Of a stretch of DNA of 60,337 bases, positions 23,648-31,718 are shown in pieces. The translations under genes and the position numbers were made by a program. The stretch is from UBA11891 sp003533785 (lineage in GTDB: Bacteria > Bacteroidota > Bacteroidia > Flavobacteriales > Flavobacteriaceae): assembly GCA_949511625.1 (NCBI GenBank), contig CATFEX010000031.1:1-60337 (forward strand). The letters run 5' to 3'. The notes beneath the pieces are model-generated. The model made no database searches. It saw only the letters and a list, made by a program, of their open reading frames with translations, and was not told the origin of the DNA. Each line of letters begins with the position of its first letter. The first letter of the stretch is position 1.

Positions 23648-24201
23648 TGAAGTAAATATTTCTCTAATTCGTCAACGCGTTCTGTGAGTGTTCCTTTATT
23701 CAATTCAAAAAGGGGGAAAGACGTTTTTGAATAGGTATTCCAAAGGGCCTCAGAAAGTACTCGTGCTTGTTCAAAGTTTTCCATTCTCTGTTCGTCCTTG
23801 CAGTAAATGGTCTCCCAAGGGGGCAAAAAGACGACCCGGTCGTATGGGTAGTTTTTTATATTTAAGTCTAAAGAATCAGACTTTTCACCCATAACATTAA
23901 GGTATGCAATTACATCGGGTAGGCCTCGATCAAAAAAGACCCAAGGATGAGGATGGTTTAGTGGGAGACTGTGTGCCGCAATATATTGTGCAATACGTTC
24001 TTCAATCAAGCCTTTGCTGAAAGCTAGAGGATTTTCCAAAAAAAAGTTCTCCATTCCCCTTTTTTTTCCATCATCAATCAGTTGTCTAGAAAACTCCTCA
24101 TAGCAGAGGTGTCCTTTTTTCTTTAAAGCAGCTATTAAGCTGCTTTTTCCAGAACCCGGTCCACCAGTGATGACCACTTTGAGATTTCTTTCCATAATCA
24201 T
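23644..24201 (-). CDS. AAA_28-type P-loop ATPase/kinase-like protein
   Basis: A 185-aa cytoplasmic P-loop protein. VVITGGPGSGKSSLIAAL (Walker A at about 13-20) is followed by YEEFSRQLIDDGKKRG, WVFFDRGLPDVIAYL and YDRVVFLPPWETIY. This pattern is the small AAA_28 family, related to NadR-type nucleotide kinases. A phosphotransfer role is plausible but the substrate is unknown. It is first in an operon with recQ and fmt (ATGA overlap). Confidence 0.78.
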   Translation of the reverse strand: MIMERNLKVVITGGPGSGKSSLIAALKKKGHLCYEEFSRQLIDDGKKRGMENFFLENPLAFSKGLIEERIAQYIAAHSLPLNHPHPWVFFDRGLPDVIAYLNVMGEKSDSLDLNIKNYPYDRVVFLPPWETIYCKDEQRMENFEQARVLSEALWNTYSKTSFPLFELNKGTLTERVDELEKYLLQ

Positions 24202-24224
24202 TTTTTAGGGCTTATTTGAACCCG

Positions 24225-24232
24225 TATATTTG
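24225..24232 (+). promoter_or_regulatory. -7 promoter element for DUF493
   Basis: TATATTTG is an exact TAnnTTTG, ending 15 bases before the DUF493 ATG at 24248. Because it covers the alternative TTG start at 24230, it supports the later ATG. No clear -33 TTG was seen. Confidence 0.5.
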
Positions 24233-24247
24233 AAAAAAATACCAGGA

Positions 24248-24538
24248 ATGCCAACCAATTCCAATACTGACAACTATTACGAACAGTTTCTTGAGAAATT
24301 GATTGATTCACAGCCATGGCCGGGACCCTATCTCTACAAATTTATAGTTAAAAAAGAGAGTCCCTACCTCGATGCGATTAAATCTTTTTTTTCGGAGGAA
24401 AAAACGACATGGACTGAAAAACAGTCCGCTAAGGGTTCTTACAGAAGTTTGACTATATTAGCATCAGATCAAACGCCAGAATCCGTCGTAGCAATTTACA
24501 AGCAAGTCAATGAATTCAAAGGCGTTATCATTCTTTAA
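24248..24538 (+). CDS. DUF493 family protein
   Basis: A 96-aa protein of the DUF493 (YbeD-like) family, a small ACT-like alpha/beta fold: SQPWPGPYLYKFIVKK, AKGSYRSLTILASDQTPESVVAIYKQV. E. coli YbeD lies near lipB and is of unclear role. The start is set at the ATG at 24248 because an upstream TTG in frame overlaps the promoter element. Confidence 0.78.
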   Translation: MPTNSNTDNYYEQFLEKLIDSQPWPGPYLYKFIVKKESPYLDAIKSFFSEEKTTWTEKQSAKGSYRSLTILASDQTPESVVAIYKQVNEFKGVIIL

Positions 24539-24570
24539 AGAACACTTGTGTTTTCCATAATTTATCTTTT

Positions 24571-25215
24571 ATGATACCCTTACAATACAATACAGATCGC
24601 TCCCATTTAATCATCCCAGAATACGGACGTCATATCCATCAAATGATAGATCAGGCGGTGGCTGAGACGGATCGTGAACAACGGAATAAATTGGCAAAAG
24701 CAATCATTGGCGTGATGGGCAACCTGAACCCGCATTTACGTGATGTTCCTGATTTTCAGCACAAACTTTGGGATCAACTCTTTATCATGTCTCAATTCGA
24801 ATTGGACGTTGATGCTCCCTTCGAAAAGCCACAACAAGAAGTACTTGCGCAGCGCCCTGAACGACTAGCCTATCCCAGTAATAGTCAGAAATACCGTTTT
24901 TATGGGAACAATATCAATCATATGATTGAGGTTGCTAAGAGCTGGGAAGAGGGCGATATGAAAGATGCATTGGTTTTTACGATTGCCAACCACATGAAAA
25001 AATGTTTTTTAAATTGGAATAAAGACACGGTCGAGGATGAAGTCATTTTCACCCATTTGGGAGAACTGTCTAAAGGGGCTTTGAGTGTAAAGGCGGAATT
25101 ACTTCCATTGACTTCCTCAGCTGACTTTTTGAAGGTGAAATCGAAAAATGGGAACGGTCCCAAGTCCAATACGACAATGAAGACCAGAAAACGAAATAAC
25201 CGTAAACGTTACTAA
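24571..25215 (+). CDS. DUF4290 family protein
   Basis: A 214-aa cytoplasmic protein: LQYNTDRSHLIIPEYGRHI, IGVMGNLNPHLRDVPDFQHKLWDQL and YRFYGNNINHMIEVA match DUF4290, a family confined to Bacteroidota. It ends with a basic low-complexity tail (KTRKRNNRKRY) that might bind nucleic acid. It lies 16 bases before murA, so cotranscription is likely. Function unknown. Confidence 0.8.
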   Translation: MIPLQYNTDRSHLIIPEYGRHIHQMIDQAVAETDREQRNKLAKAIIGVMGNLNPHLRDVPDFQHKLWDQLFIMSQFELDVDAPFEKPQQEVLAQRPERLAYPSNSQKYRFYGNNINHMIEVAKSWEEGDMKDALVFTIANHMKKCFLNWNKDTVEDEVIFTHLGELSKGALSVKAELLPLTSSADFLKVKSKNGNGPKSNTTMKTRKRNNRKRY

Positions 25216-25231
25216 ATAATCACCACAGACT

Positions 25232-26539
25232 ATGGGAAGCTTTAAAATTGAAGGAGGGCAGCCCTTATCAGGAGAAATTGAACCACAAGGGGCTAAGAAT
25301 GAAGCTCTACAAATATCGTGTGCGGTATTATTGACTGCTGATCCGGTTATTATTCATAACATCCCTGAAATCATCGATGTCCAAAAGCTGATTCAGCTTT
25401 TGAAAAAATTAGGTGTCAAAGTTGAAGCAATGGCTTCCAACAGCTATCGTTTTCAAGCTGACGCAGTTGATTTGAAATTTTTGTCCTCTCCAGCATTCAA
25501 AGAAGAAGGCAGAGGTCTGCGCGGTTCCATTATGCTCGTGGGCCCCATGCTCGCCCGTTTTGGTGTTGGTAGTATTCCTCGTCCGGGCGGGGATAAAATT
25601 GGTCGACGTCGATTGGATACCCATTTCGAAGGCTTAATCAAATTGGGCGCAGCCTTTCATTACGACCGTGAAAACTATTTCTATACCGTAAAAGCGAAGC
25701 AACTTAAGGGGAGCTCCATGCTACTAGACGAAGCCTCTGTGACAGGAACAGCTAATATTGTGATGGCAGCCGTCCTTGCTAAAGGAATAACAACGATATA
25801 CAACGCGGCATGTGAACCCTATCTTCAGCAGCTTTGTTTGATGCTCAACCGAATGGGAGCCAAGATATCGGGGATTGGTTCCAATCTATTGACTATAGAA
25901 GGTGTAGAGCGCCTCCAAGGAACAGAACATCGCATCCTTCCCGATATGATCGAAATAGGTTCTTGGATTGGATTGGCCGCCATGACACAAAGTGCTCTTA
26001 GAATCAAAAACGTACAATGGGAGTTTTTAGGACAAATCCCTACCGTTTTTAGACGATTGGGAATAGAACTAGAAAAACAAAATGACGACATCTATATCCC
26101 AGCTCACACGAAAGGGTATGAAATACAGAACTTTATAGACGGTTCCATTCTAACGATAGCCGACGCTCCTTGGCCAGGTTTTACTCCTGATTTATTAAGT
26201 ATCATTTTAGTCGTTGCCACACAAGCCCAAGGTGAAGTACTCATCCATCAAAAAATGTTTGAAAGCCGTTTATTTTTTGTCGATAAACTTATCGATATGG
26301 GAGCCAAAATTATTTTGGGCGACCCACACCGTGCTGTTGTCATTGGTCATAACTTCAAATCTCAATTGAAAGCTACCACAATGACTTCTCCTGACATTCG
26401 TGCAGGAATCTCTTTATTAATAGCCGCCCTCTCTGCCAAGGGGACGAGTATTATTCACAATATTGAACAGATAGATCGAGGTTACGAACGTATTGATGAG
26501 CGACTTCGAGCCATCGGTGCGAAGATCACTCGGATGTAG
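25232..26539 (+). CDS. murA: UDP-N-acetylglucosamine 1-carboxyvinyltransferase MurA (Asp-type)
   Basis: A 435-aa enzyme for the first committed step of peptidoglycan synthesis, joining phosphoenolpyruvate to UDP-GlcNAc. It has the inside-out alpha/beta barrel sequence pattern, with PLSGEIEPQGAKNEAL, RGSIMLVGPMLARFG and DIRAGISLLIAAL. The active-site loop reads RPGGDKIGRRRLDTH: Asp121 stands where E. coli MurA has Cys115. The Cys-to-Asp change keeps activity and gives intrinsic fosfomycin resistance in several phyla, so resistance is expected here. Its 3' end overlaps the convergent DUF1801 gene by 14 bases. Confidence 0.93.
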   Translation: MGSFKIEGGQPLSGEIEPQGAKNEALQISCAVLLTADPVIIHNIPEIIDVQKLIQLLKKLGVKVEAMASNSYRFQADAVDLKFLSSPAFKEEGRGLRGSIMLVGPMLARFGVGSIPRPGGDKIGRRRLDTHFEGLIKLGAAFHYDRENYFYTVKAKQLKGSSMLLDEASVTGTANIVMAAVLAKGITTIYNAACEPYLQQLCLMLNRMGAKISGIGSNLLTIEGVERLQGTEHRILPDMIEIGSWIGLAAMTQSALRIKNVQWEFLGQIPTVFRRLGIELEKQNDDIYIPAHTKGYEIQNFIDGSILTIADAPWPGFTPDLLSIILVVATQAQGEVLIHQKMFESRLFFVDKLIDMGAKIILGDPHRAVVIGHNFKSQLKATTMTSPDIRAGISLLIAALSAKGTSIIHNIEQIDRGYERIDERLRAIGAKITRM

Positions 26540-26951
26540 GACTATTGTTTTGACACAACGCAATGGCTGTAGCTATAAGTGTAGTAAGTTTCTTTAGATC
26601 AACCTCCTCTAACTTTTTGATATATAAGCATCCCACTCCTTTTTTGTAAGTTCCTAGATCGAAAAAATCCAATTCGGGATGGCTCAGATCACAAAGAAGA
26701 TAAATAGTAATGGCTTGCTTTCTTGCGGCAAAACCACCGAGAAACCAATCGCCCTCTCGACCCGATTTGTAACGGTAACGATATTGGCCATAACCGAGAA
26801 TACTACTGCCCCAAAGGACTGCTTCTTTGCGAGTTAATTTTTGAAACAGTTGATCGAGCCAGCGACAATCTTGTTGTTTTTGTATAGGAGTTATTCCATC
26901 AAGATAAGTGGCAACCGATCCTTGAGTAGGTCGGGTCTTGTTTTGCTTCAT
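26526..26951 (-). CDS. DUF1801 domain protein
   Basis: A 141-aa YdhG-like protein: VATYLDGITPIQKQQDCRWLDQLFQKLT, VLWGSSILGYGQYRYRYKSGREGDW and KGVGCLYIKKLEEVDLKKL match DUF1801, a small alpha/beta fold of unknown function. It lies 16 bases after DUF2805 and is probably the last gene of the photolyase operon. Whether it belongs to that function is not known. Confidence 0.78.
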   Translation of the reverse strand: MKQNKTRPTQGSVATYLDGITPIQKQQDCRWLDQLFQKLTRKEAVLWGSSILGYGQYRYRYKSGREGDWFLGGFAARKQAITIYLLCDLSHPELDFFDLGTYKKGVGCLYIKKLEEVDLKKLTTLIATAIALCQNNSPTSE

Positions 26952-26967
26952 GTCTCAAAATAATAAA

Positions 26968-27261
26968 TTACCTTCTTTTGGAAACCTTATTGTTGCTGAT
27001 ATTTCTTTGACGACTACATTTAAATCGGTCAACACCTTCACCTCGTTGTTGCCTGTGTTTTGTTTTTCTTCCTTGAACCCTTTCCCGCCACATTCTGAAA
27101 CTACTGGGCTTCATCTCTTTTCGCATCAAGGTAATTACCTCTTGCTCTCTGAGGCCAAACTGATCTAAAATAGCATCAAAAGGGGTTCGGTCCTCCCATG
27201 CCATTTCAATGATACGGTCGCGTTGTAATTCCGTGAGTGTACTTTTCTTTTTCATATTCAA
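26968..27261 (-). CDS. TIGR03643 / DUF2805 family protein
   Basis: A 97-aa basic protein. The core LTELQRDRIIEMAWEDRTPFDAILDQFGLREQEVITLMRKEM looks like a helix-turn-helix, followed by SFRMWRERVQGRKTKH, the family signature. The tail (about 75-97) is very basic. I recognise it as TIGR03643/DUF2805 and recall that it often lies next to photolyase genes, which fits here: it starts 21 bases after the divergent photolyase-like gene. A DNA-binding or regulatory role is plausible but undemonstrated. Confidence 0.8.
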   Translation of the reverse strand: MNMKKKSTLTELQRDRIIEMAWEDRTPFDAILDQFGLREQEVITLMRKEMKPSSFRMWRERVQGRKTKHRQQRGEGVDRFKCSRQRNISNNKVSKRR

Positions 27262-27282
27262 TGCTGTTTCCTTGGGTAGGTT

Positions 27283-28767
27283 TTATTGTATACTATTTCG
27301 ATTGGGTAGGGTGTGTCTTTGCAGGATTCTACGGCTTTCTTTACGGACCAAATTATTTTTTTGAAGGTTCCATAGGATATCGCTCGCCCTTTTTCGGCTT
27401 TGCTCTAACTTGACAATTGGGGCTGGATAGGTTTGTCCAGGACGGAAACGGTATAGTACTTCTTCCATAGGCGTGATGGTCCAAGGTTGATGAACCACAG
27501 GAATGGGTAGTATTTGAAGTTCAGGCACCCACTGTTTGATAAAGTTGGCGTGGGGGTCGTGTTCCAGGCTATTCTTTACAGGATTATAGATTCGAAGGGT
27601 ATTGATTCCTGTTTCACCGGCCTGCATTTGAATTTGGGGAAAGTGAATTCCAGGTTCAAAATCTAAAAATTGTTGCGCTAAAAAGGCAGAACAAGCTTGC
27701 CAGGGTTGCCACAATTGATGCACAAAGAAGGAGACTACTAAGGCGCGCATTCGAAAATTAAGGAAGCCTGTGGCTACCAAACACCGCATCGCAGCATCTA
27801 CAATGGGAACTCCAGTTTGACCTTCTTCCCAAGCGCTAATTAATTCGGTTTTCTCTGGCTTCTTTAAGGCATGAAATCCTTCATTGATGCTGACAAACTC
27901 CATACGGTGTTCCATTTCAAATTTTTGAATGAAGTGGGATTGCCATCGAAGTCGAGATCCAAAGGCTCGAAGGGGAAACCGTTGCACGTCTTTTTTTTCG
28001 ATTTCACTTTGCAGTCGCTGAAGCACCTGTCGAATGGATAGATTACCATAGGCGATATAGGGAGAGAGTCGACTGCAACTTCTTCGTGCCAGATCGGGCT
28101 TGGAAATGTGCTTTTGATAGCCCGTATACCGCTCTTTGAAAAAAGAATTCATATAGGTGTGGGCGTGTTGTTCCCCTCCAGGTTGTCGTTGAGGGTGTTT
28201 TGAAGTTTGCAAGGAAACAGGTTTACCAGTAGACCGAAGTGTTTTTATTTGAGAATGGGAAAAAAAGTCATTGGCTTTAGCTTCTAAGGCAAGCAGGGGT
28301 AGGTTCATCAATTGCTCCCAACGCGAAAGCCATTGTTTTCGGTGTTGCATTCCTCTGAATACTCCTTGTTGCTGGTATTCTTTCCAAGGAAACCCTTTCT
28401 TTTTGCAATACCAAGCGACTTGCGTGTCTCGTTCATAAGTGACTCTTAATCCAGTCTCTTGATGCGAATACAGTCCCTTAATCTCGACGTTTTCTTGTAA
28501 GCCTTCAAGTATTTCTAGGAAATTCCCTTTGAAACTTACTACAGCTGTTTTATAACTAAGTAGCTGGCGGTTGAGATCGACTATGGATTGTTTGATAAAG
28601 TCCCAGTGCCGATTGGAACAGTGGGGTTCTTCCAACAAGATGGGTTCAAAAACATAAAGCAGAAGTACTGGCCATTGTGCTTCAAGGGCTGCATTGAGCG
28701 CATAGTGGTCTTGGAGTCGCAAGTCTCTTTTAAGCCATACAATGCTGACGGGAGGTTTAAAAGTCAT
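27283..28767 (-). CDS. Divergent cryptochrome/photolyase-family protein
   Basis: A 494-aa flavoprotein-fold protein. The N-terminal photolyase domain opens SIVWLKRDLRLQDHYAL, and the FAD-binding domain has SCSRLSPYIAYGNLSIRQVL, GVPIVDAAMRCLVATGFLNFRMRAL and INTLRIYNPVKNSLEHDP. Against E. coli photolyase several key residues differ: Arg272 for Glu274 (lesion contact), His375 for Asn378 (near flavin N5) and Ile379 for Trp382 (flavin-proximal electron donor). GIHFPQIQMQAG replaces the usual NNGGWQW block. It is probably not a standard CPD photolyase; a signalling or unusual repair role is possible. It overlaps the FeS-type gene by 11 bases. Confidence 0.8.
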   Translation of the reverse strand: MTFKPPVSIVWLKRDLRLQDHYALNAALEAQWPVLLLYVFEPILLEEPHCSNRHWDFIKQSIVDLNRQLLSYKTAVVSFKGNFLEILEGLQENVEIKGLYSHQETGLRVTYERDTQVAWYCKKKGFPWKEYQQQGVFRGMQHRKQWLSRWEQLMNLPLLALEAKANDFFSHSQIKTLRSTGKPVSLQTSKHPQRQPGGEQHAHTYMNSFFKERYTGYQKHISKPDLARRSCSRLSPYIAYGNLSIRQVLQRLQSEIEKKDVQRFPLRAFGSRLRWQSHFIQKFEMEHRMEFVSINEGFHALKKPEKTELISAWEEGQTGVPIVDAAMRCLVATGFLNFRMRALVVSFFVHQLWQPWQACSAFLAQQFLDFEPGIHFPQIQMQAGETGINTLRIYNPVKNSLEHDPHANFIKQWVPELQILPIPVVHQPWTITPMEEVLYRFRPGQTYPAPIVKLEQSRKRASDILWNLQKNNLVRKESRRILQRHTLPNRNSIQ

Positions 28768-30289
28768 CGGGATTTAGAAGGATTTTTTCTGCTCTTTCTT
28801 TGATGGCTACCATCTCTTCTTGCGGAATTTTTTCCAATAAGCGCAACATCATTGCCATTCGATTATTCTTGGAAAAGAATTGTTTTTTATCATCGAGGAA
28901 ATTCCAATAAAGACTATTAAACGGACAGGCATCTTCACCGGTTCGTTTTTTAAGATTGTATTGACACTCACCACAATAATTACTCATCTTATTGATGTAG
29001 GAACCCGATGAAACGTAGGGTTTGGTGGCTACAATACCTCCATCAGCCCATTGACTCATCCCTCGTGTATTGGGGAGTTGTACCCATTCTATAGCATCGG
29101 CATAAATGCCTAAATACCAAGCGTCTACCCGATTGGGGTCTACTTGGGCGAGTAATGCAAAATTGCCGGTTATCATCAACCGTTGGATATGATGGGCATA
29201 GGCATTGTCTAGGGAATTTTGAATACTGTTTTGCAAGCAATTCATCTTGGTGTTTCCGGTCCAATAAAACGCAGGTAGGGGGTTGTGATTTTCCAATTTA
29301 TTTTTTGTCGCGTATCCTGGCATTTCTTTCCAATAAATCCCTCGCATATACTCTCGCCATCCCAGTATTTGTCTCACAAAACCCTCTACCTGTGATAGGC
29401 TGATAGAATCAGAATGAAGTCGGTAGTATGCAATAACACCTTCCATAACTTCTAATGGATGCACTATTTTAGCATTTAGTGCAAAGGAAATTCGGGAGTG
29501 AAATAAATTGATTTCTTCTGTATGCATAGCATCCTGATAATCGCCAAAGTGGACCAACAGGTTTTCGCAGAAATAGTCCAATTGCTTGAGGGCGGCCCCT
29601 CGATGGGTAGGATATAAAAAACGATCATAATTAATGGTCCCAAGTGTTTTAACGCCCTCACTCTCTAAGAGTGCAACCAATTCTTTTATGTTACTGTTGT
29701 CAGGGACAAAAGCGTCTGGAATTTTTGGATTTCCTTTCCATTTATTTCGGTTATTTTTGTCAAAATTCCATTGCGCTCCTTCTGGTTGACTTCCGTCCAT
29801 CAAGAGGTTGTATTTCTTACGCATGTAGCGGTAGAAAAATTCAAGGATGTATTGTTTTTTACCCTCAAAAAAAGTTTTTAATTCCACACGAGAAGTCAAA
29901 AAATGTTCGCTTTCAACGCAATGTGATGGAATAGATAAGCTTTCACAAAAAACTTTTAATTGTTGATCTAAACGATATTCATCGGGTTCTTGATACTCAA
30001 AGGCGGTGGCTTTTTTTTGATTAAAAATCTGGATTAGATTGTCGCAAACCTCTTGCTTGTTTTCGGGGGCATCCAAGGACAGGTAGATTACTTGGTGTCC
30101 ATGGGATTGTAATGTTTGGGCAAAATGTCGCATGGAAGCAAAAAAAGCGACTACTTTTTGAATGTGATGTTTTACATAGTCCGTCTCTTGCCGCATTTCG
30201 AACATGACATAGCAGACAGCATCATCCACATTTTTATACCAACTGTGCTGTTCGTTTAATTGATCGCCAAGGATGAGACGTATGGTCAT
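28757..30289 (-). CDS. FeS-type bacterial (6-4) photolyase / FeS-BCP
   Basis: A 510-aa protein of the iron-sulfur bacterial cryptochrome and photolyase class (PhrB of Agrobacterium, CryB of Rhodobacter), which can repair (6-4) photoproducts. TIRLILGDQLNEQHSW at the start is typical. Four cysteines at 351 (MNCLQN), 439 and 442 (YCGEC) and 455 (DACPF) have the same spacing as the 4Fe-4S ligands of Agrobacterium PhrB. The block QWADGGIVATKPYVSSGSYI is the class signature. The ATG at 30289 is chosen because it overlaps the cry-DASH stop as ATGA; an ATG at 30313 would add eight residues. Confidence 0.9.
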   Translation of the reverse strand: MTIRLILGDQLNEQHSWYKNVDDAVCYVMFEMRQETDYVKHHIQKVVAFFASMRHFAQTLQSHGHQVIYLSLDAPENKQEVCDNLIQIFNQKKATAFEYQEPDEYRLDQQLKVFCESLSIPSHCVESEHFLTSRVELKTFFEGKKQYILEFFYRYMRKKYNLLMDGSQPEGAQWNFDKNNRNKWKGNPKIPDAFVPDNSNIKELVALLESEGVKTLGTINYDRFLYPTHRGAALKQLDYFCENLLVHFGDYQDAMHTEEINLFHSRISFALNAKIVHPLEVMEGVIAYYRLHSDSISLSQVEGFVRQILGWREYMRGIYWKEMPGYATKNKLENHNPLPAFYWTGNTKMNCLQNSIQNSLDNAYAHHIQRLMITGNFALLAQVDPNRVDAWYLGIYADAIEWVQLPNTRGMSQWADGGIVATKPYVSSGSYINKMSNYCGECQYNLKKRTGEDACPFNSLYWNFLDDKKQFFSKNNRMAMMLRLLEKIPQEEMVAIKERAEKILLNPDDF

Positions 30290-31599
30290 GGAAATAAGGT
30301 GGTTTGAAGCCATTGTTTTTGAAACTTCCCATTGGAATCATAGCGTTCGGCTTGCCACGCCACATCAAATTTTCGATCGCGTGGATCATTTCCCACTCCA
30401 GCCACGTACATCCAATTCCCATAGTTGCTATGAACGTCGTAGTCCAACAGAAGGGATTCAAAGTAGGCAGCGCCCATTCGCCAGTCCATACATAGGGTCT
30501 TGGCAAAGTAACTGGCTACATTTTGCCGTCCCCGATTGCTCATCCAACCAGTTTGTTGCAGTTCTATCATGTTGGCATTGACAAAAGGTTCTGGTGTTTG
30601 TCCATTGGCCCAATCAATGAAAATTTTAGGATCTGTTTTCCACTCATAAGAAAGATCCAGTATTCCTTCTAGGCGAAATATTTTATTTTTGTGTTTTAAA
30701 GAAACATATTTGAAATAATCACGCCAAATCAATTCAAAAATGAGCCAATAGGTAGAACTGTTCTTTTGAATTTGCTTTTCATAGTCTTTCACCGCCCAAT
30801 AAATGGAGCGGGGTGATAGCGATCCGTTGGCCAACCAGGGAGAAAACTTCGAACTGTAATCTAATCCAACCAGGCCGTTTCTTGTATTCTTGTAATAAGA
30901 TAATTTTTTGGACGCCCAAAAATAATGGTGTAACCGCTCTTCGGCCGCTTTACTTCCCCCTCGGAAAGGAAAAGCGCTTCGTTTATCGTTTATCGGTTCT
31001 CCAAGACCCATTTCGCTCAAGGAGGGAAAAGGGGAGGGAAGGGGCCAATGTTTTTGTTTTTGGCATATTTGTGGCGGTGAAATTAGAGGTCGAACGTGGC
31101 TTTCTTTCTCACACTTTTTGCGAAAGGCGGTAAATACGTTGGGCGTTTCTTCAATGGAGAAGGACAAATCATCAGGATGAAAAAGAAATTGTTCTTTTCG
31201 TTGAACGATCGTCACAGTTTGATCTATTTGTGATAAAACAGCAGCAGCAACTTCGGCTTCTTCTTCAGTCCATTCTTCTTGAAAATAAAGAGCTTTGATA
31301 TCCAAACTAGCTACCAATAGGGGAATGCTATCTTCTGGGTGTTTACGGTCAGTATAAAGAGGGATATTGAGTGTTGACAATTGCTTTTCCAGATCAACAA
31401 GGGTTTGAATGAGGAATTGCGCACGGTATTTTTCTGTTTTTTTAAACCCCCAATCAGTATCCTTAAACAACCGAGGATCAAAACTAAAGTAAGCCACTAC
31501 AGATTCGTATTTTTCGGAAGCCTCTGCGAGGTTTTGATGGTCTAGTGTTCGCAAATCGTTCCGAAACCAAACCAGTGCTGTTTTATTTATTTTTTGCAT
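30286..31599 (-). CDS. DASH-family cryptochrome
   Basis: A 437-aa cryptochrome-DASH, a class that repairs CPDs mainly in single-stranded DNA and may also signal. ALVWFRNDLRTLDHQNLAEA opens the antenna domain; the FAD domain shows TYWLIFELIWRDYFKYVS, TGWMSNRGRQNVASYFA and DYDVHSNYGNWMYVAGVGN, where the Asn near flavin N5 and the proximal Trp are kept. NDPRDRKFD and the AERYD tail are DASH-specific. The gene overlaps DUF2256 upstream by 13 bases and the FeS-type gene downstream by four. Confidence 0.92.
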   Translation of the reverse strand: MQKINKTALVWFRNDLRTLDHQNLAEASEKYESVVAYFSFDPRLFKDTDWGFKKTEKYRAQFLIQTLVDLEKQLSTLNIPLYTDRKHPEDSIPLLVASLDIKALYFQEEWTEEEAEVAAAVLSQIDQTVTIVQRKEQFLFHPDDLSFSIEETPNVFTAFRKKCEKESHVRPLISPPQICQKQKHWPLPSPFPSLSEMGLGEPINDKRSAFPFRGGSKAAEERLHHYFWASKKLSYYKNTRNGLVGLDYSSKFSPWLANGSLSPRSIYWAVKDYEKQIQKNSSTYWLIFELIWRDYFKYVSLKHKNKIFRLEGILDLSYEWKTDPKIFIDWANGQTPEPFVNANMIELQQTGWMSNRGRQNVASYFAKTLCMDWRMGAAYFESLLLDYDVHSNYGNWMYVAGVGNDPRDRKFDVAWQAERYDSNGKFQKQWLQTTLFP

Positions 31600-31718
31600 C
31601 GCTTACTGCAGTATTTTACTTGCTCCCAGTCTTTTTCCCATTTTTTTCTCCACTGAAAAGGGCGTTGACAAGTGGGACAGATTTTTTGGGGTAAGTGCTG
31701 CTTGAGAACTCTTTTCAT
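31587..31718 (-). CDS. DUF2256 family zinc-ribbon-like microprotein
   Basis: A 43-aa protein read from the ATG at 31718 to the TAA at 31587. It contains KICPTCQRPFQWRKKWEKDW and ends VKYCSKRCKK, giving a C-x2-C ... C-x3-C site likely to hold zinc. This is DUF2256, a tiny family often encoded beside cryptochromes. Its ATG shares one base with the TAA of the CPD photolyase gene (TAATG), and its 3' end overlaps the cry-DASH start by 13 bases, so translation is surely coupled. The function is unknown; binding nucleic acid or the photolyases are guesses. Confidence 0.88.
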   Translation of the reverse strand: MKRVLKQHLPQKICPTCQRPFQWRKKWEKDWEQVKYCSKRCKK

